This document shows, in pieces, positions 9,630 through 19,741 of a stretch of 64,000 bases of DNA (its first letter is position 1; each line of letters begins with the position of its first letter). The notes beneath the pieces are model-generated. The model was given only the letters and a program-made list of their open reading frames with translations, made no database searches and was not told the DNA's origin. The stretch lies in contig VAWK01000052.1 of the NCBI GenBank assembly GCA_005885515.1, positions 7,268-71,267 of the forward strand, in the 5' to 3' direction. Source of the DNA: Actinomycetota bacterium. GTDB taxonomy: Bacteria > Actinomycetota > Thermoleophilia > Solirubrobacterales > Solirubrobacteraceae. A program made the position numbers and the translations under genes.

Positions 9630-10019
9630 CTAGCGGACGTCGTCGAACAGCGGACAGTCTTCGAGGGTGGGGCAGCGGCAGTCCGCCGCTGCCTCCAGCC
9701 AACTCCGCACGAGGCGAGCGCGCTCGATCAGCGCATCGACCTCTGGCAGCTTGCGCTGAGCGATAGTGCGCAGCCGCTCGGAGACGCCGCCATTGGCCTC
9801 TGAGGCAGCGAGCAGCTCGCGGGCGTCGTCGAGGCTCAGGCCGGCCCGCTGCGCCGCGCCGATGATCGACAGCGTGCGCAGGATCTCCGCTCGGTAGCGG
9901 CGGCGGCCTGCGATCCGCTCGGGTTCGGGCAGCAGCCCGATCGCCTCGTAGTAACGGATCGCCGAGGCACGAATGCCGGCGCGGCGAGCGACCTCGCCGA
10001 TGAACAGCTCCTGGGCCAC
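9630..10019 (-). CDS. MerR family transcriptional regulator
   Basis: IGEVARRAGIRASAIRYYEAIGLLPEPERI...RRYR; C-terminal CRCPTLEDC. Confidence 0.92.
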   Translation of the reverse strand: MAQELFIGEVARRAGIRASAIRYYEAIGLLPEPERIAGRRRYRAEILRTLSIIGAAQRAGLSLDDARELLAASEANGGVSERLRTIAQRKLPEVDALIERARLVRSWLEAAADCRCPTLEDCPLFDDVR

Positions 10020-10050
10020 TTGACTTCAACCTGACTTGAAGATGCACAGT
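10020..10050 (+). promoter_or_regulatory. MerR-type promoter: TTGACT - 19 bp - CACAGT overlapping dyad CTTCAA-N6-TTGAAG
   Basis: 6-bp arms (10024-10041) lying in a 19-bp spacer; -10 match weak. Confidence 0.55.
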
Positions 10051-10077
10051 AGTCGAACACCATGAAAGGAGCGATCG

Positions 10078-10452
10078 ATGTCCCGCGAGCCCAGTAGCAA
10101 CGACAGCTTCGACGAGGCCGTCGCAGAGATCCCCAGTTGCGTACTCGACGAGGCGGGGATGCGTGAGCAGCGCGCCCGCTATGCGCTGCTGGCCGGTAGC
10201 GTCACGCGTATCGAGCGCGAGCCCGAGGCCGTTTTGATCGACTTCGATCGAGACCTCGATCGCCACACGCTTGACCGCGCGCTTGCGGTCGAGCGCGAGT
10301 GCTGTCCGTTCTTTGAGTTCGTGTTCGATGAGCCCAACCGAAGCCTGCGTGCGACCGTCACGGACGGAAACCAGACGCCGGCGCTTGACGCCGTGGCGCA
10401 CGCCCTCGGAGCTGTTCATCGACTCACCCCAAAGGCTAGACCCATGCGTTGA
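10078..10452 (+). CDS. Hypothetical Cys-containing protein of a MerR module
   Basis: AVERECCPFFEFVFDE motif; divergent from MerR gene. Confidence 0.7.
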   Translation: MSREPSSNDSFDEAVAEIPSCVLDEAGMREQRARYALLAGSVTRIEREPEAVLIDFDRDLDRHTLDRALAVERECCPFFEFVFDEPNRSLRATVTDGNQTPALDAVAHALGAVHRLTPKARPMR

Positions 10453-10466
10453 TGCGCGACAGCGAG

Positions 10467-10859
10467 CTAGCCGCCGAAGGGTCCCGGATCCGGGGGAACG
10501 TCGACCGCGTGGTCCCGGAGCGCAGCGAGAGAAACGACCTCGAGCGCCCGCTCATGCGTGGACGCAAGCACGACGTAGGCGGCCGCGCCGTCCTCATGCG
10601 CCCGCAGCCAGTTCAACGCGGTCACGCACCAGCGGTCGCCGGGCACGAGCCCAGGAAAGCTGTAGTGAGGTATCGGGGTGATCAGGTCATTGCCGATCCC
10701 ACGCTGGTGCTCGAGAAACGCAGAGGTGACCACCGCACAGATCGTGTGGCGCCCGCCGTCCTCCGGACCGGTACGGCAGGACCCGTCACGGTAAAAGCCG
10801 GTAAGGGGGTCGATGCCGCACGGCTCAAGCTCGCCGCCGAGCACATTACGGTCCGTCAC
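10467..10859 (-). CDS. DUF2237 family protein
   Basis: NVLGGELEPCGIDPLTGFYRDGSCRTGPEDGGRHTICAVVT...GDRWCVTALNW. Confidence 0.9.
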   Translation of the reverse strand: MTDRNVLGGELEPCGIDPLTGFYRDGSCRTGPEDGGRHTICAVVTSAFLEHQRGIGNDLITPIPHYSFPGLVPGDRWCVTALNWLRAHEDGAAAYVVLASTHERALEVVSLAALRDHAVDVPPDPGPFGG

Positions 10860-10945
10860 CGCACCAGTATCACCTGGCAGATAGGCCGGTGTCGTGTTCC
10901 CGAGGTGCTCGCAAATCGAGCAATCGGGGAGCCACCAGCCGTTTC

Positions 10946-11995
10946 ATGCGTACCGTTGTTGGGGCAGTCATGATCCGCCGCAAGCGCCTATGTGCGGCGC
11001 TCGTCACGCCACTGTCGGGCCCGCTCGCCCGCTACGGTCGCTCGGGCGCCACCGCCCTGCGGCTGTGGGCGGCGGAGGCCGGGGTGGATCTCGCGATCGC
11101 GGACGCCCACCCCTCAGTGGCCGCCGCTGTCACGAGCGTCGCTGAGCAGCATCGAATCGACGTCCTGTTCGGACCGTATGGCTCCGGACCGGCGGTGGCT
11201 GCCGCGCGCGCCGCGCCGAGCGTCCTGTGGAATCACGGCGGTGCCAGCGCGCGCCTCGTCCGCCAGGCGTTCCCGCACGTCGTGAACGTCCCGGCGCCCG
11301 CCGCCACCTACCTGGCGGCGGTGATCGGCGCCCTCGATGCGGCCGAGCTCGCCGGTGCGCAGGCCGTGCTCCTGCACTCGCGAACCGGGTTCGGCCGCGA
11401 GGTTGCTGCCGGGGCACTCGGGGCTGCGGGCGACATCGGCTTGGAGGTCATCGCCATTCCCTTCGACCCGGGCGATGGCGACGGCGCCGCCAGGTCGGTT
11501 CAAGGTCGAGGCGCTGACGTGCTCCTGGTGGCGGGGAGCTTCGATGACGAGCTTGCGATCGCCGCTCGCCTCTTGCGTCGGCGCTGGCGGGCCGCCGCCT
11601 TCGTGGCAGCGGGCGTGGACGAGATCCTGACGACGGTCGCCGACCGCCTCACCGGTGTCTACGGGCCGTGTCAGTGGCTGCCCGACGCAGCGCCCCAGCC
11701 GCAGGACGGGCCCGACAGCCGCTGGTTCACTACCGCCTACCTGCAAGCGGCGGGCTCGCCGCCCCCCTACCCGGCGGCGGCCGCCTTCGCCGCCGGGGTG
11801 CTCTGGCAGCGCTGCACACAGGACGCGGGAGAGACCATGCCTGATGCCGTGCAAGCTGCTGCCGAGCGCCTAACCACCACGACGCTCTTCGGTGCGTTCC
11901 GGCTCGATCCCGTCACGGGGTTGCAGGAGGGCCACCGCGTCGGAGTCGTTCAGTGGCGGCGGGGGCGACGCCAGACAATCACCCCGCCCTCCTGA
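10946..11995 (+). CDS. ABC transporter substrate-binding protein (branched-chain amino-acid type)
   Basis: VTPLSGPLARYGRSGATALRLW...VDVLFGPYGSGPA-type periplasmic binding fold; no obvious signal peptide. Confidence 0.75.
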   Translation: MRTVVGAVMIRRKRLCAALVTPLSGPLARYGRSGATALRLWAAEAGVDLAIADAHPSVAAAVTSVAEQHRIDVLFGPYGSGPAVAAARAAPSVLWNHGGASARLVRQAFPHVVNVPAPAATYLAAVIGALDAAELAGAQAVLLHSRTGFGREVAAGALGAAGDIGLEVIAIPFDPGDGDGAARSVQGRGADVLLVAGSFDDELAIAARLLRRRWRAAAFVAAGVDEILTTVADRLTGVYGPCQWLPDAAPQPQDGPDSRWFTTAYLQAAGSPPPYPAAAAFAAGVLWQRCTQDAGETMPDAVQAAAERLTTTTLFGAFRLDPVTGLQEGHRVGVVQWRRGRRQTITPPS

Positions 11996-12063
11996 CAACC
12001 GGGCTTGCCGAGGCCGCTCGGTGTGCAAGCTCGTCTGATGGCGGCGAGGTAGGTCTGGGCCGG

Positions 12064-12624
12064 CTAGGCCAGTAGCCGGTTCAGCGCCAGCTCCAGCACG
12101 TCGGCGCGGCTGCGCCCAGCGTGATCGGCGGCGACGAAGCGCGTGCCGATGAACAGCGAGAGGGCGAGCAGGCAACGGAGCTCGACCTCGTCCTCGTCTG
12201 GGCAGAAGACACCGAACAGCGACCGCATGTATTCCATGCGTCGGTTGTCGACGCGCCTGAGGCGCTTGGCGACCGCTTTGTCGCGTCGGGCCCAGTCGCG
12301 CACCGCGAGGTCGATGCTGCCCAGGCCCCGAGCCTCGCGCGAGGAGGCGAGCGCAAACAGTCGCTGCAGCTTCGCCTTGGCGTCCCCGCCTTCGCGCTCG
12401 ACGCGGTTGATCGCCTCGTCGATCACCACCCGCTCCCACACGTCGAGCATCTCCTCGAGCAGCGCGCGCCGGTCGCCGAAGTGCCAGTAGAAGCCGCCCT
12501 TGGTGACGCCGAGCGCCTGCGCCAGCGCCTCGACCCGCACGGCGTCCGGGCCGCCGACGCCGAGGGCCCGGAGTCCCTCCTCGATCCAGCTGCTCGGGGG
12601 CGTGCGGGTCTGGGCTGGCATCAT
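12064..12624 (-). CDS. TetR family transcriptional regulator
   Basis: VEALAQALGVTKGGFYWHFGDRRALLEEML HTH. Confidence 0.9.
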   Translation of the reverse strand: MMPAQTRTPPSSWIEEGLRALGVGGPDAVRVEALAQALGVTKGGFYWHFGDRRALLEEMLDVWERVVIDEAINRVEREGGDAKAKLQRLFALASSREARGLGSIDLAVRDWARRDKAVAKRLRRVDNRRMEYMRSLFGVFCPDEDEVELRCLLALSLFIGTRFVAADHAGRSRADVLELALNRLLA

Positions 12625-12667
12625 CTGTCTCGATCGCGTTTCGGTGCAGGTTGACTTTACGTCATCT

Positions 12668-12697
12668 ATACACTACCGTATCGATACGCTGTCGTAT
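12668..12697. promoter_or_regulatory. Two tandem ATAC-N6-GTAT sites (12668-12681, 12684-12697), candidate TetR operator
   Basis: ATACACTACCGTAT and ATACGCTGTCGTAT at 16-bp spacing, flanking the palindrome CGTATCGATACG. Confidence 0.65.
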
Positions 12698-12712
12698 GGA
12701 TGGAGGAGACGA

Positions 12713-13305
12713 ATGAGACTCGCTAACTCGGCGCACACCTCCCGGCCCTGGCGGATCCACGAGCTCGCCCCCGACTTCCGGCTCGAGGACGTGTGGGAGC
12801 TTCCCTGGCGGGGCGGCCCGGAGGACTTCCCGAGGGCGGTACAGCTGATCGTCTCGGGCGACCCCTCGCACAGCTTGCCGGGCCCCGCTCGCGCGCTCGT
12901 CGCGATCCGGTCGAAGCTCGGAGAGCTCTTGGGCTGGGACGACCCGGATACCGGTCTGGGAGCCAGGGTGCCGACCCTGCTCTTCGCGAGGCTCCGCGCC
13001 CCGACTTCAAGGCGCTCCCCTTCACCTCGATGTACCAGCTCGAGGATGAGTTTGCCGCGGAGACCGCCAACCGGACCGTGCACGGGGTCATGCACATCGG
13101 CTGGGTCCCGGACGGGACGGGCGGCTTTCGCGGCCAGATGGCCATTCTTGTGAAGCCGAACGGAGTGTTGGGGACCGCGTACATGGCCGCGATCAGGCCG
13201 TTCCGGCACCTGATCGTCTACCCGGCCCTGATGCGGCGGTGGGAGCGAGCCTGGAGGAGGCGCTCCGCCGATCCGATACCCGCGCACACCTATTCAACTC
13301 TTTGA
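12713..13305 (+). pseudogene. DUF2867-like protein, apparently frameshifted near 12985-13005
   Basis: N-terminal half in frame of 12713, conserved C-terminal half (ANRTVHGVMHIGWVPDGTGGFRGQMAILVKPNGVLGTAYMAAIRPFRHLIVYP) in another frame. Confidence 0.75.
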
Positions 13306-13322
13306 CTTTCAGGAGGCCAGGC

Positions 13323-13703
13323 ATGCATCCGTTTCGCAGCGCACTCGAAGCACGAGACCTCGACGCCGCAGTGGCCCTACTGGCGAGCGATGTCGTCTTC
13401 CGGAGCCCGATCGTGTTCAAGCCCTATCACGGACGTGCTGCCGTGACGGCAATTCTGGCAGCCGTATCGCAGGTGTTTGAGGACTTCTCCTACGTACGCG
13501 AGATCGGGGCGCCCGACGCGCGCGATCACGCGCTCGTCTTCCGGGCGCGAGTCGGCGACAAGCAGATAGAGGGCTGCGACTTTCTGCACCTCGACGACGG
13601 TGGGTCCATTGACGAGCTAGTCGTCATGGTGCGCCCACTGTCCGGTGCGCTCGCGCTGGCTGACGCCATGAAGGCGCAGCTTGCCTTGGCCCAGACTGGC
13701 TGA
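13323..13703 (+). CDS. SnoaL/NTF2-like nuclear transport factor 2 family protein
   Basis: FRSALEARDLDAAVALLASDVVFRSPIVFKPYHGRAAV. Confidence 0.85.
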   Translation: MHPFRSALEARDLDAAVALLASDVVFRSPIVFKPYHGRAAVTAILAAVSQVFEDFSYVREIGAPDARDHALVFRARVGDKQIEGCDFLHLDDGGSIDELVVMVRPLSGALALADAMKAQLALAQTG

Positions 13704-13846
13704 CGTCACCGGGCGCTCGGCTGTCAGGGTCGGACCGGGCTGCCCGGGGGTGAAGGAGACCAACCCGCACGTCTCGAGGACTGCGGACAGGTCCGGACCC
13801 AACCAGGTGGGGTCCGAGCCTGCGGGTGCGTGGTAACGGGCCGTCG

Positions 13847-14359
13847 CTAACCGGCCTCCACGGACGCCCTCGCAGGGGCGCTCGCCGGCTCGATCTCGAT
13901 GTAGAGGAGCTCGATCGGCAAGCGATTGCCGACACCCTCGTACAGCTTGCGAAACAGTCCGTAGTTGGCCGCGATCGCCCGCTCGGCGCGCTCTGACTCG
14001 TTCGCATCCAAGATGCGGCCGCGGCCCTCCGCCGGCGCGCCCGAGGGCTTGCCGCGGAACGTGCACGGAGCCACGCGCACGCGTGGATTGCTTCGGATTC
14101 GCTTCACCTTCCCGACGGCGGCCTCCGTGCGGAGAAACAACTTCCCGTCCGCGAGCCCGAACCACACCGGGGTGGGGACCGGCTCGCCGCTCTTGCGGAA
14201 CGTCGTCAGTAGGCAGTACTTGCGGCCGCGTAGCGACTCGAACCCTTGCTCGGGCGCGATCGTCTCCGCAGTCGCGGAGCTCCAGGCGTCGCCATGGCGC
14301 ATCCGCAGGTAGACGAAGTCCGTGAAGGCCGTGATCGGAGAGCGCTGTGAGCCCGGCAC
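13847..14359 (-). CDS. PPOX-class F420-dependent oxidoreductase
   Basis: YCLLTTFRKSGEPVPTPVWFGLADGKLFLRTEAAVGKVKRIRSNPRVRVAPC. Confidence 0.92.
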   Translation of the reverse strand: MPGSQRSPITAFTDFVYLRMRHGDAWSSATAETIAPEQGFESLRGRKYCLLTTFRKSGEPVPTPVWFGLADGKLFLRTEAAVGKVKRIRSNPRVRVAPCTFRGKPSGAPAEGRGRILDANESERAERAIAANYGLFRKLYEGVGNRLPIELLYIEIEPASAPARASVEAG

Positions 14360-14492
14360 CGAGATTGAGAGTACTCCTGCCGCCGGGCGAGCCTAGGAAG
14401 GGTAAAGGGGGCGCTCCTAGTCCGAATGGGCCGGCCGGTCTGGTTGCGCGAAGCCGCGAGTTAGCGTGGATCCAGATCCTGACGGCGCCCGC

Positions 14493-14945
14493 TCACGTTT
14501 CCGTCGATCCGGCGGCGAGGCCCTTGGCGCGGAGCTCCTCGAGTGCCTGCCCGCTCTTGCTCAGCCCGTCGAGCTTCATTCCGCGCAGGATCTCCAGGGC
14601 CTTGGTGAACTGGATGTCGCCGTAGGCGACGACCTGAACGTGGTTGCCCCATGGGTCTGTGAAGTCGAGCGACCCAGACGCCGGCACAGGAATCCCCTCT
14701 TCGCGCAGCCGCTTGCGAACGGCCTCCTTGTCATCGACGACCAGACCGAAGTGCCTCGCCCCATCGGGCGGCTGCGTGCGGCCGGAGGCAAGCGCGATGA
14801 ACTGATCGCCCATGTCGATGAACGCCATCCGACCCCCAGCCCGGCCGCGCAGCTCGAACTCGAAGAAGCGCCCGTACCAGGTGAGCGCCTCGTCGACGTC
14901 CCCGACCTCGAGGGCGACATGATTGATGCCAACCAAGCGTGTCAT
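14493..14945 (-). CDS. VOC (glyoxalase/dioxygenase) family protein
   Basis: GINHVALEVGDVDEALTWYGRFFEFELRGR...FTDPWGNHVQVV. Confidence 0.92.
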   Translation of the reverse strand: MTRLVGINHVALEVGDVDEALTWYGRFFEFELRGRAGGRMAFIDMGDQFIALASGRTQPPDGARHFGLVVDDKEAVRKRLREEGIPVPASGSLDFTDPWGNHVQVVAYGDIQFTKALEILRGMKLDGLSKSGQALEELRAKGLAAGSTET

Positions 14946-15162
14946 CGCTCATCCGCACCCTAGCGCCAGCCAGCCCGCGGTCGCTGGGCCGCTCCGCGAT
15001 CGTCTCCTGCTCGGCTACCACGGGACGCCCGAGCGGTTCAAGCACGCCGTCGCCCAGCATGCGCCGCCACCGATGCGCGTCCCCGCTCCGGGCGAGCCGC
15101 TGGTGCTGCCGACTTAACCGCGCTGCACGACGCAGCGAGCTTGACTTCGCGATCTTTGTGCT

Positions 15163-15774
15163 ATGCGGTGCTGGCTTGGTGTTGATGTTGGTGCGGCGCA
15201 GAAGGGTTTCGACGTCGCGCTGGTCGACGATCACGAGCTCCTGCTGCTCCGCTCGAGGCTGGACTGCGAGGGAGTGATCGGCGTCGCAGAATCGGCCCGG
15301 CCGCGGCTCGTGGCCGTCGATAGCCCGCGTCACTGCGCGAACGACGGCGAGCGCAGCCGACCGGGCGAGCGGCAGCTCGCGCGGGCGATCTGTGGCATCC
15401 GCTGGACGCCCGATGAACGCCGGGTTCGCGCGAACCCCTACTACGCGTGGATCGTCGCGGGCTTGATGCTGTACGACGTCCTCGCCGATCGCGCTGTCGA
15501 CGCGATCGAGGTGTTCCCCACCGCGTCATGGACCCGCTGGCACGGCACGAGGGATGGCCGCTCTAGATCGATGTGGACGAAGCAGGCATTGGCGTCCCTC
15601 GGACTGGACGGCATTCCCGCCCGAACCAATCAGGACCAGCGCGACGCGATCGCCGCGGCCTTCACCGGCCGCCAGCACTCGCTCGGCCTCACCGAGTCGA
15701 TCGGCGAGATCGTCGTTCCATTTGAGCGAGCGGCGGCTGGACGCGACTTGCGCAAAGCTAGTCCCAGGCGATAG
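15163..15774 (+). CDS. DUF429 domain protein
   Basis: WLGVDVGAAQKGFDVALVD...VAVDSPRHCANDGERSRPGER...IEVFPTASW. Confidence 0.8.
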   Translation: MRCWLGVDVGAAQKGFDVALVDDHELLLLRSRLDCEGVIGVAESARPRLVAVDSPRHCANDGERSRPGERQLARAICGIRWTPDERRVRANPYYAWIVAGLMLYDVLADRAVDAIEVFPTASWTRWHGTRDGRSRSMWTKQALASLGLDGIPARTNQDQRDAIAAAFTGRQHSLGLTESIGEIVVPFERAAAGRDLRKASPRR

Positions 15775-15909
15775 TCAGGCCGGTTCCTCTCGGACCACTT
15801 GCCGGGCCGGCTTGTCGTTGCGAAGCTCGAGGTGGCGGGGTTGGACGGGCATCCCGGAGATCGAGCTGCCAGAGCTTGACCGCCTTGACCTTCTAGCATC
15901 GTCCCGCAG

Positions 15910-16221
15910 ATGCCTTCCTGCGCTCACCTCGATCGCGTTCGCGTGACCCAGCTCCCCGAGTCGGTCGAGGGCTGTGAGGACTGCCTGCTCACGAACGACC
16001 CGTGGCTGCACCTGCGCATCTGCCTGGAGTGCGGCAAGGTCGGCTGCTGCGATGACTCCCCCAATCGTCATGCACGCGCCCACGCCCGCAGCAGCGACCA
16101 CCCGCTGATTCGCTCGCTCGAGCCTGGCGAGAGGTGGTCCTGGTGCTTCGTGGACGACGTGGCGTTGCTCATTCCTGAGGTGCACGGCCAAACGCGCATC
16201 CCGCCCTCTCCGCTGGGGTGA
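15910..16221 (+). CDS. UBP-type zinc finger protein
   Basis: CAHLDRV...GCEDCL...WLHLRICLECGKVGCCDDSPNRHARAHA. Confidence 0.9.
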   Translation: MPSCAHLDRVRVTQLPESVEGCEDCLLTNDPWLHLRICLECGKVGCCDDSPNRHARAHARSSDHPLIRSLEPGERWSWCFVDDVALLIPEVHGQTRIPPSPLG

Positions 16222-16225
16222 TCCG

Positions 16226-17836
16226 ATGACCGGGCCGGTGAGTCGAGTGCTGTCGAGCGCGCAGCTTACGCTGCTCGACGAGCACGGCGAACAGCGCAGC
16301 GCCGAGGTGGGGGAAACGCTGTATCAGATCGGCGATGAGACGTACCCGTTCATCGCGATCATCGAGGGGGAAGCGGCGGTGCTGGACGGAGCCGGCCAGG
16401 AGATCGCGCGCCATGGCGCCTCGGGCTTCCTGGGAGAGATCAACCTCCTGTCCGGGCAGACGGTCTTCGTCACTGCGGTCGTGACGCAGCCGCTGCGCTA
16501 CATCGCGGTCGATCGCGAAGTCTTCAGACGCCTGCTTTACGAGGACAGCTCGCTTTCTGATCTGGTCCTCAGCGCCCTCGTAGAGCGCCGCGAGCTGCTG
16601 CAGCAGCGCCCAGGCATCGGGGTCGAGATCGTCGGCGTCCGCGACTCGGCCGACACGCGCCGGCTGCTCGATTTCGCAAGGAGCCAGAAACTGCCCCACT
16701 CGTGGATCGATCCAGCCCAGAGCCACGACGGCGCCGCCCCGGCCACGACGGGTGCCTCGACGGACACGCCGCTCGTGCGGCTTCCGGGCGGCGCCGAGCT
16801 GCGCAATCCGAGCAACGGCGAACTATCCCGGGCGCTGGGAATCGGGCGGGCGCTCGCGCCGCACGAGGAGGTCGATCTGGTGATTGTCGGCGGCGGACCG
16901 GCCGGCCTCGGCGCGGCCGTTTACGGCGCCTCAGAGGGACTCGCCACGCTGATCGTGGAGAGCACTGTCATCGGTGGCCAGGCGGGCACGTCGCGCAGGA
17001 TCGAGAATTACCTAGGCTTCCCCGCCGGAATCAGTGGCCTTGAGCTAACCAGCCGCGCAGCCTCACAGGCGCGCAAGTTCCACGCCAGGATCGCCTCGCC
17101 ATACCGCGCCCGGGTACTCGAACCCGGCACCGGGAGGCACGTCGTCAGGCTCGAGGAGGGCATCGAAGTGAGCGCCCGCGCCGTCCTGCTTGCCACAGGC
17201 GCTGAATATCGCCGCCTGCCGGTGGACGGTCTTGACCGCTACGAGGGCATCAGCGTCTTCTACGCCGCCGGGCCGCTCGAGGGTCAGCTCTGCGCCGGCC
17301 AACGCGTGGGGGTGGTCGGGGGTGGCAACTCCGCAGCACAAGCAGCCATTTGGCTGACTCGCGGCGGCGCGCTCGTGACCCTTCTGCACCGCCGCGCGGA
17401 CCTGCGCGAGACGATGTCGCAGTACCTGGTCGAAGATCTCGAGCGCTACGGGGTGGCCGTGCGCGACCGCAGCGAAATCGCCGACCTGCATGGAGAGGGA
17501 GGGCAACTTCAGGCCGTGACCCTCGCCGATGGTGCGAAGCTGCCGTTGTCGTTCTTGTTCCTCTTTCTGGGCGCCGCGCCTTGCACAGATTGGCTCGGCG
17601 ACGTCGTGGCGCGAGACAACGACGGATTCATCCTCACTGGTCCCGACGCTGGCGCGGACGGTCTGCTGGAGACCAGCGTGCCCGGCGTTTACGCGGCCGG
17701 CGACGTGCGCGCCGGGTCGATCAAGCGCTGCGCGACCGCAGTCGGCGAGGGTGGGGCGGTGGTGGCTTTCGTGCACGAGCATCAGGAGCCACTTGTATCG
17801 CGCCACGCATCCCGCGCCGGCGGGCTTCCGGCGTAG
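16226..17836 (+). CDS. Cyclic-nucleotide-binding domain fused to thioredoxin-reductase-like FAD oxidoreductase
   Basis: cNMP domain (GETLYQIGDETYPFIAIIEGEAAV...GFLGEINLLSGQ) then GGGPAGLGAAVYGASEGL and VVGGGNSAAQAA; no CxxC. Confidence 0.93.
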   Translation: MTGPVSRVLSSAQLTLLDEHGEQRSAEVGETLYQIGDETYPFIAIIEGEAAVLDGAGQEIARHGASGFLGEINLLSGQTVFVTAVVTQPLRYIAVDREVFRRLLYEDSSLSDLVLSALVERRELLQQRPGIGVEIVGVRDSADTRRLLDFARSQKLPHSWIDPAQSHDGAAPATTGASTDTPLVRLPGGAELRNPSNGELSRALGIGRALAPHEEVDLVIVGGGPAGLGAAVYGASEGLATLIVESTVIGGQAGTSRRIENYLGFPAGISGLELTSRAASQARKFHARIASPYRARVLEPGTGRHVVRLEEGIEVSARAVLLATGAEYRRLPVDGLDRYEGISVFYAAGPLEGQLCAGQRVGVVGGGNSAAQAAIWLTRGGALVTLLHRRADLRETMSQYLVEDLERYGVAVRDRSEIADLHGEGGQLQAVTLADGAKLPLSFLFLFLGAAPCTDWLGDVVARDNDGFILTGPDAGADGLLETSVPGVYAAGDVRAGSIKRCATAVGEGGAVVAFVHEHQEPLVSRHASRAGGLPA

Positions 17837-17841
17837 ACTCA

Positions 17842-18588
17842 GCGTCGCTGTCGGCCGATCCTGACATCCGCTTTCCCGGCGAGTCCGGCGAGTACCGCCG
17901 CGAGCGTAACCGCCTGCTCGAGGCCGAGATCGAGCTCCGGCGGATGCTCGAGCGCGTCGCCGCGCAGCGACGCGCACTGCCGCCGGGCGGTGCCGTCCCC
18001 GGCGACTACCGCTTCGAGGGGGCCGTCGGCGGGGAAGGTGAGGTGAGGCTCTCTGAACTGTTCGCGCCGGGGAAGGACACGCTCGTGATCTACAGCTTCA
18101 TGTTCCCTCGCTTCTCAGGCGACACCAGGCCTGGGCCCGCGAGCGGTGAGACCGCCAGATTGCCCCTGGCCGAGACTCCCTGTCCGTCCTGCACGTCGAT
18201 CCTCGATTCGCTCGACGGCGCCGCGCTCCACCTCGCGCAGCGGCTCAATCTGGCCGTGGTCGCGAAGTCGGCTCCCGAGCGGATCCGCAGCTTCGCGCGC
18301 GAGCGCCGCTGGCGGCACCTGCGGCTGCTCTCGTCACGTGACAACACCTACAACCGCGACTACCACGCCGAGACGCTCAAGGGCGAGCAGATCCCGATTC
18401 TGAACGTGTTCGTTCGCGACGGGGAGGCGATTCGGCACTCATGGGCCACGGAGCTGATGTTCGCTCCGCGAGACCCGGGCGAGGATCCCCGCCACGTCGA
18501 TGCGATCTGGCCCATCTGGAGCGTGCTCGACATGACCCCGGGAGGGCGGGTTACCGAGCCGAGCTTCCCCGGACTTGACTACCAGTAG
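17842..18588 (+). CDS. DUF899 (thioredoxin-like) family protein
   Basis: [33 protein letters not shown]...YSFMFPR...[13 protein letters not shown]...[13 protein letters not shown]; start codon not resolved. Confidence 0.85.
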   Translation, partial: ASLSADPDIRFPGESGEYRRERNRLLEAEIELRRMLERVAAQRRALPPGGAVPGDYRFEGAVGGEGEVRLSELFAPGKDTLVIYSFMFPRFSGDTRPGPASGETARLPLAETPCPSCTSILDSLDGAALHLAQRLNLAVVAKSAPERIRSFARERRWRHLRLLSSRDNTYNRDYHAETLKGEQIPILNVFVRDGEAIRHSWATELMFAPRDPGEDPRHVDAIWPIWSVLDMTPGGRVTEPSFPGLDYQ

Positions 18589-18670
18589 CCTTCAGCGTTC
18601 GACCAGCGGACTCGCACGGAGGCGAGCGAGCGAGAAGCACACACCCACAAGCGCGAAAGGCTCGATCACG

Positions 18671-19660
<990 letters not shown>

Positions 19661-19741
19661 GCTGAGGACGAGCACGCCGCGCCATGCCGCCAGGCCCGCG
19701 AGCGCGCTCTGCGCCGCGGCGCGCTTGCTGGTGATCGCTCG

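Noticed and set aside
13794-13816. CGGACCC-N9-GGGTCCG hairpin as terminator between convergent genes
   Set aside because: Plausible but no U-tract and GC-rich DNA makes 7-bp hairpins common; not listed as a feature.
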